Shown one piece after another: positions 59,961 through 64,000 of a stretch of DNA of 64,000 bases. A program made the position numbers and the translations under genes. This stretch comes from Luteirhabdus salina (GTDB lineage Bacteria > Bacteroidota > Bacteroidia > Flavobacteriales > Flavobacteriaceae): positions 186,001 to 250,000 of the forward strand of contig JALAHT010000002.1 of the NCBI GenBank assembly GCA_025384855.1, given 5' to 3'. The number at the start of each line of letters is the position of its first letter. Positions within the stretch are counted from its first letter, which is position 1. Under the pieces are notes generated by a model that was not told the DNA's origin, did no database searches, and saw only the letters and a list, made by a program, of their open reading frames with translations.

Positions 59961-60992
59961 CTAAAATTTCTGGGTAAACGTTTGATACAAAACACCCTTA
60001 TCGCCACGAATCTCGAATTGAACCGTATCCCTATTAAAATCGAAATAAAGCACGCCATAATTCAGTTGTTTGGTTCCTTCCCCCACCCGATGCACATTCT
60101 CGTCCATTGGCGTTTCCGGCCATGTATGCGTAAGTCCGCTACTGGTGAAATCGATTAGCGGATAGTCCAAACCAGGAACTGTCGTTACTGAAACTTCAGC
60201 CTGGTGACGATCGCCGCTTAAGATGATAATATTGTTTGCTTTTGCCTTGCGAATCACATCCAGCAATCTTGCCTGCTCTTCAGGCATGTTTCCCCATTTC
60301 TCCCAACCGTGCTGGTCGGCCAACACCTGAATACTACTCACCACTAACGTGAAATCGGCCGAATCATTCTCCAATTCTTCCTGAAGCCAGTTCCATTGCG
60401 CATTGCCCAACATCGTTCCACCTTCACCCTCTTCCCAGGCATCGTAACGTCTATCGGGATCGTCGCTTGGCTTCAGGGCAGATCGAAAATAGCGAGTATC
60501 TAACAAAATCACTTTCACGGAACCTTCACCGAAGTTGAAGGTTTCAGCGTGATAGACTCCTTCCCTATTCCGACGTGGATCGTTAGCGGATACTTTTAGA
60601 AAATTCAATAATTCTGTTTGGGCTTCGTCTTTCATTTCCCATTCTTCACCTGCATCATTCTTTCCATAATCGTGATCGTCCCAAGTACCGATCACAATCG
60701 CTTCTTCAGCCAACTTTTGATATGCTGCACTCGCCCAGACCAAGTCATAATCGGCTTCCATTTTTTCCATATTATCGGTATCGGCATACACATTGTCGCC
60801 ACCCCAGATAAAGACATCAGGATTCTCATTTCGAATATCATCCCACAACGGCATCGGACGATGCGGATCGTTGCAACTAGCAAAGATGATGGTATGCTGA
60901 CCGTCGGAAGGAATGCTTTGAATATTGGTTTTCGTAGAACCGCAGGAAGATAGCGCTATGATGAGTAGAATAAAAGGAATAAAAGCTTTCAT
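59961..60992 (-). CDS. PhoD-like metallophosphoesterase lipoprotein
   Basis: A 343-residue protein with lipobox ALSSC (about Cys17). The metal-site motifs of the PhoD/alkaline-phosphatase-D family are seen in order: IFASCNDPHRP, WGGDNVYADT, GTWDDHDYGKNDAG with the bridging acidic residues, VILLDTRYFR and LSGDRHQAEVS. It should be a calcium/iron-dependent phosphodiesterase or alkaline phosphatase acting outside the inner membrane. The ATG at 60992 is selected because it begins the signal peptide; the frame is open to 61028. Confidence 0.87.
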   Translation of the reverse strand: MKAFIPFILLIIALSSCGSTKTNIQSIPSDGQHTIIFASCNDPHRPMPLWDDIRNENPDVFIWGGDNVYADTDNMEKMEADYDLVWASAAYQKLAEEAIVIGTWDDHDYGKNDAGEEWEMKDEAQTELLNFLKVSANDPRRNREGVYHAETFNFGEGSVKVILLDTRYFRSALKPSDDPDRRYDAWEEGEGGTMLGNAQWNWLQEELENDSADFTLVVSSIQVLADQHGWEKWGNMPEEQARLLDVIRKAKANNIIILSGDRHQAEVSVTTVPGLDYPLIDFTSSGLTHTWPETPMDENVHRVGEGTKQLNYGVLYFDFNRDTVQFEIRGDKGVLYQTFTQKF

Positions 60993-61071
60993 ATGAGACC
61001 TGTTTTTGGATACACTCAAAAGTACCAAAACGGTTTCAGTTGCATGTTATTAAATTGTATCTTCGCACATC

Positions 61072-62094
61072 ATGGACGAAAAAACGCTTTCAACGGTAAA
61101 GGAATTGCTGAAAGCCCCGCGAAAGATCGTGGTAGTGGGGCATAAAAACCCAGATGGCGATGCGATTGGTTCTTGCTTAGGACTTTCCTTCGTGCTAAAT
61201 CGCTTGGGCCATAAGGTGGAAACCATCATGCCAAATGATTTTCCCGACTTTTTGAAATGGCTTCCCGGAGCAGAACATATCATAATTCACGATAAGCAAA
61301 CCGACGAAAGCATCTCGGCAATCACCAAGGCCGATATAATTTTTACCCTAGATTTTAACGCTTTGAATCGCGTAGGCGACATGCAGCAATTTTTGGAAGA
61401 TGCCGATGCGTCTTTTGTCATGATCGACCACCATCAGCAACCGGATGATTATGCGATTGCTACATATAGCGATCCGAGTATGAGTTCTACTTCGGAAATG
61501 GTCTATCATTTTTTGGAAGCCATAGATGAATTGGGCACGCTTTGCCTAGAGGTTTCTACGCATCTTTACACAGGTATCATGACCGATACGGGTTCTTTTC
61601 GGTTTTCATCCACCACCGCAACGACGCATAAGGTAGTGGCGCATTTAATCGAAATTGGCGCAAAGCCGCATAAAATTCATGAAAATGTGTACGATGTGAA
61701 TAGTCCCGATAAGTTGAAGCTGTTAGGCGTTGCCTTGAACAATCTCCATATTCACCCGGAATACAGAACTGCCTTTATCACACTTTCACAAAAGGAATTG
61801 GATACCCATAATTTTAGAAAGGGTGACACGGAAGGATTTGTAAACTATGCGCTTTCTGTTGAAGGCGTCATCTTTGCTGCTATTTTTATCGAAAACAAGC
61901 AAGAGGGAATCGTTAAGATTTCCTTCCGAAGCAAAGGCGATTTCTCTGTTAATAAACTGGCGCGCGAACATTACAATGGTGGCGGTCATGTGAATGCTGC
62001 CGGTGGACGTAGCACCCGTTCGCTTTCAAATACCGTTAGTGAATTTATTAGTATCTTGCCCCAATACAAAGCCGAATTGAACGATGCGGAATAA
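61072..62094 (+). CDS. nrnA: DHH-family oligoribonuclease / PAP phosphatase
   Basis: NrnA-type enzymes degrade short RNA and hydrolyse 3'-phosphoadenosine 5'-phosphate. The DHH motifs are all present: GHKNPDGDAIGSC near residues 23-35, TLDFNALNRVGD, MIDHHQQPDDYA and TGIMTDTGSFRFSST. The DHHA1 domain ends with YNGGGHVNAAGGRS. The length of 340 residues is typical. The gldI gene starts within the last 11 bases of this gene, so translation is coupled. A -7-like TATCTTCG lies just upstream (one mismatch). Confidence 0.93.
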   Translation: MDEKTLSTVKELLKAPRKIVVVGHKNPDGDAIGSCLGLSFVLNRLGHKVETIMPNDFPDFLKWLPGAEHIIIHDKQTDESISAITKADIIFTLDFNALNRVGDMQQFLEDADASFVMIDHHQQPDDYAIATYSDPSMSSTSEMVYHFLEAIDELGTLCLEVSTHLYTGIMTDTGSFRFSSTTATTHKVVAHLIEIGAKPHKIHENVYDVNSPDKLKLLGVALNNLHIHPEYRTAFITLSQKELDTHNFRKGDTEGFVNYALSVEGVIFAAIFIENKQEGIVKISFRSKGDFSVNKLAREHYNGGGHVNAAGGRSTRSLSNTVSEFISILPQYKAELNDAE

Positions 62095-62641
62095 TCTTAT
62101 CTTATTCATCCTTTTTACGACTACGATTCTATTTAGCTGCAAAGGGCCTGAAGCGAGGCGACCGGTACAACAAAGTTCGGGCTCGTTTATACAGGAATCG
62201 GCGCAACGCAACAAAGCGCTTTACGAACAGGAAAAACAGCAAATTGAAGGGCTTATTAATTCTGATACCTTACAAGAATACATAACCTCCGATAGTGGTT
62301 TTTGGTATTATTATAATGTGAAGGACACAACCGCCGTCGAAACCCCTGACTTTGGCGATCGTGTCGTATTCTCTTATAATATCAAGGATCTTTCTGGAAA
62401 TGTAGTATTGACGAAGGAGGAAGCTGGATTACAGGAGTATCGAATCGATCAGACCAATCAGGATCTTATCTCCGGATTGCGCGATGGCATTAAACTTATG
62501 AAAGAAGGTGAAACGGTCACCTTTCTTTTCCCGTCTTATAAAGCATATGGCTATTATGGCCTAGAAAATAAATTGGGAACGAACGTTCCCGTGCAAAGCA
62601 CCGTAACTTTACAAACCATAGAAAAAACAACGGAAAACTAA
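62084..62641 (+). CDS. gldI: Gliding-motility lipoprotein GldI (FKBP-type peptidyl-prolyl isomerase)
   Basis: A lipobox (ILFSC, Cys19) and a 120-residue FKBP domain with GDRVVFSYNIKDLSGNVVLT, ISGLRDGIKLMKEGETVTFLF and PVQSTVTLQTIE. In Flavobacterium johnsoniae GldI is needed for gliding and T9SS function, probably as a periplasmic folding factor. The order nrnA, gldI, PPIase is shared with other flavobacteria. It overlaps nrnA by 11 bases and lies four bases before the next gene. Some FKBP active-site aromatics are altered, so catalytic strength is uncertain. Confidence 0.9.
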   Translation: MRNNLILFILFTTTILFSCKGPEARRPVQQSSGSFIQESAQRNKALYEQEKQQIEGLINSDTLQEYITSDSGFWYYYNVKDTTAVETPDFGDRVVFSYNIKDLSGNVVLTKEEAGLQEYRIDQTNQDLISGLRDGIKLMKEGETVTFLFPSYKAYGYYGLENKLGTNVPVQSTVTLQTIEKTTEN

Positions 62642-62645
62642 TATT

Positions 62646-63752
62646 ATGAAACGAACATTGCTATTATTTCTCGCAGTATCCCTAAGCCTAGTGGCCTGCA
62701 AAAGCAAATATCCCGATTTGGATAAAGGCGTTTATGCCGAATTTGTCACAAACAAAGGAACCTTTGTTGCCGAACTTTACAACGAGGCTACGCCCCTAAC
62801 AGTGGCGAACTTTGTATCCTTAGCGGAAGGCACCAATGGGATGGTTGACAGTATCTACAAGGGAAAACGATTCTACGATGGTTTGATCTTCCATCGCGTT
62901 ATCAAGGATTTTATGATTCAAGGAGGCGACCCTGAAGGAACCGGAAGCGGAAACCCTGGGTATCGTTTTCCAGATGAAATCGTCGATTCCCTTAAGCATG
63001 ATAGCAAAGGAATTTTAAGCATGGCGAATTCTGGCCCCGCCACCAATGGTAGTCAGTTTTTCGTAACATTGAAGCCAACTCCTTGGTTAGATGGCCGGCA
63101 TACGGTATTCGGAAAAATAGTAAAAGGACAGGAAGTGGTCGATAGTATCGGTGCCATCGAAACGACTAAGCCTGGCGACCGTCCAAAAGACTCTATCGTA
63201 ATGCAAGCGGTAAACATCATCAACAAAGGTGGTGTGAAGGTAGCACCCTTTACCGAGCAGATGCAGGAAATAGAGCGTGAGAAAAAGGAAAAGGAAGAGC
63301 GCATTGCTAAAATTGCTAGGAAGCAAGCCTTGGAATTTGATAAGCTTCGAGAGGAAGCAGAAGAACTTCAATCTGGATTGAAAATCTATTATAATGAAAA
63401 AGGCGAAGGTCCAAAACCTGAAGTAGGCGATCAAATCATGATGAACTATGCAGGCTATTTTGATGACGGTCGATTGTTCGATACCAACATTGTTGAAAAA
63501 GCGGAACAGTTCGAAAGCGTTGATGAAGCGCGAAAAGCAGCACAACAATATAAGCCTGTTCAAACACAGTACAGCCCAGACGCCCGATTAATCCCTGGCT
63601 TCCGTGAAGCCTTGTTAGAAATGAAGGTCGGCGATAAGGTAACCGTATTCATCCCATCGCATCTAGGATATGGACAACGAGGTTATCCACCCCTTATTCC
63701 TGGCAATGCCGACTTGATCTTCGAGTTGGAATTGGTAGAGATTGCTGAATAA
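62646..63752 (+). CDS. Cyclophilin-FKBP fusion peptidyl-prolyl isomerase lipoprotein
   Basis: The 368-residue precursor has a lipobox (SLVAC, Cys18). A cyclophilin domain spans about 30-190 with its active Arg in IFHRVIKDFMIQGGD and NGSQFFVTLKPTPWLDGRH. A charged coiled-coil linker (about 200-240) follows, then an FKBP domain (about 245-368) with an insert of about 30 residues around VEKAEQFESVDEARKAAQQY. The two isomerase types on one lipid anchor suggest a periplasmic chaperone for surface proteins. It follows gldI in the same operon. Confidence 0.9.
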   Translation: MKRTLLLFLAVSLSLVACKSKYPDLDKGVYAEFVTNKGTFVAELYNEATPLTVANFVSLAEGTNGMVDSIYKGKRFYDGLIFHRVIKDFMIQGGDPEGTGSGNPGYRFPDEIVDSLKHDSKGILSMANSGPATNGSQFFVTLKPTPWLDGRHTVFGKIVKGQEVVDSIGAIETTKPGDRPKDSIVMQAVNIINKGGVKVAPFTEQMQEIEREKKEKEERIAKIARKQALEFDKLREEAEELQSGLKIYYNEKGEGPKPEVGDQIMMNYAGYFDDGRLFDTNIVEKAEQFESVDEARKAAQQYKPVQTQYSPDARLIPGFREALLEMKVGDKVTVFIPSHLGYGQRGYPPLIPGNADLIFELELVEIAE

Positions 63753-63760
63753 CAAAAACA

Positions 63761-63832
63761 TCAGGTCGAGCGCAGTCAAGACCTAATCAAGAGCATAAGT
63801 GAAATAGTTCTCGACTGCGCTCGAACCGACAT
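63761..63832. repeat. Dispersed palindromic repeat, copy B
   Basis: Inverted arms TCGAGCGCAGTCAAGA (63766-63781) and TCTCGACTGCGCTCGA (63809-63824) pair with one mismatch around a 27-base loop. The arms and flanks (TCAGG before, GACAT after) match copy A at 3652-3710, whose loop is 13 bases and unrelated in sequence. Both lie in convergent gaps. Confidence 0.85.
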
Positions 63833-63849
63833 AAAAATTCAAACCAATG

Positions 63850-63888
63850 CATAAAAAAGCCCCGCAAAACTGCGAGGCTTTTTTGTTT
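63850..63888. terminator. Bidirectional intrinsic terminator
   Basis: An A run with GCC-C-CGCA pairs with TGCG-A-GGC and a T run (63853-63884), with one C-A mismatch and the loop AAAC. It ends the gldI operon and the minus-strand peptidase gene coming from the right edge. Confidence 0.75.
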
Positions 63889-63901
63889 CTATTCCTATTT
63901 A

Positions 63902-64000
63902 TTATTTCTTCGGTATGCGCTTTAGTATTTCCTGCAAGAAACTCCAAAACTTTTGAGTTGAGGAAATGCTGGCACGTTCATCGGGTGAGTGCGCTCCTCG
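63902..64000 (-). CDS. C-terminal end of a probable metallopeptidase (cut off by the window)
   Basis: Only the last 32 residues and the stop are inside the window. They begin RGAHSPDERASI and end EILKRIPKK. A GAHSPDE motif close to the C-terminus is typical of M20/M28-type zinc peptidases, where the His and Glu are part of the active site or dimer interface. The fragment is too short for a sure family assignment. The gene reads leftwards towards the terminator at 63850-63888. Confidence 0.4.
   Translation of the reverse strand, partial: RGAHSPDERASISSTQKFWSFLQEILKRIPKK

Overview
The window looks like a chromosomal core segment of a marine-type Flavobacteriaceae bacterium (Bacteroidota). Four things support this. 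Two secreted proteins end in type IX secretion sorting domains, one type A and one CHU_C/type B. There is a gldI gliding lipoprotein gene. There are families largely confined to this phylum (DUF4252 lipoproteins, half-length TauE/SafE, GH3, LysM plus binding-protein fusion). The promoters follow the Bacteroidota -33 TTTG / -7 TAnnTTTG pattern and lack Shine-Dalgarno sites. I saw no phage, insertion sequence, CRISPR array, rRNA or tRNA, and no abrupt change in base or codon use.

Layout. 1-3.7 kb: a cut-off SRPBCC protein, trmH, a sirtuin, a helical protein and purB. 3.7-5.9 kb: a minus-strand operon of an ECF sigma factor, a probable membrane partner and two DUF4252 proteins. 5.9-12.6 kb: an S41 protease lipoprotein, then a cobalamin uptake locus in which a B12 riboswitch precedes a TonB-dependent receptor and a btuFCD-like ABC operon runs the other way. 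12.7-17.6 kb: rmuC, a small membrane protein, carB and rpmH. 17.7-24.2 kb: a membrane/TPR protein, a thioredoxin-fold protein, a TauE half-protein, a lytic transglycosylase, a hydrolase, pirin, a small GNAT and an ABC exporter. 24.2-33.8 kb: a large CHU_C surface protein, uvrB, a HELGH metalloprotein, GH3, rluF, Hsp20 and DUF2254. 33.8-42 kb: a small secreted protein, sucC, lysA, DUF421, nitronate monooxygenase, an S8 protease, mnmA and a YwqK-like protein. 42-57.2 kb: a long minus-strand series (yidC, pyrG, DUF3820, DUF922, OsmC, LysM/binding-protein fusion, guaA, EEP phosphatase, two rhomboids, mutL, a membrane protein, ribH, a TPR protein). 57.3-64 kb: recF, a lipoprotein, DUF721, ndk, PhoD-like, nrnA, gldI, a cyclophilin-FKBP fusion and a cut-off peptidase.

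The observation I rate highest is a putative ECF sigma regulon visible inside the window. The sigma operon, an ABC exporter and a small secreted protein gene each have an upstream TGTAAC-N16/17-CGTC box. The first two share the same 16-base spacing and TTCGTC context. Other points of interest are a 16-bp-arm palindromic repeat present twice in convergent intergenic gaps, a degenerate repeat tract after recF, CarB without its regulatory domain, MutL with a decayed nuclease motif, and paired GTC-N5-GTC motifs before hsp20. Nothing here is clearly a new defence or mobile system; it reads mostly as conserved housekeeping synteny.
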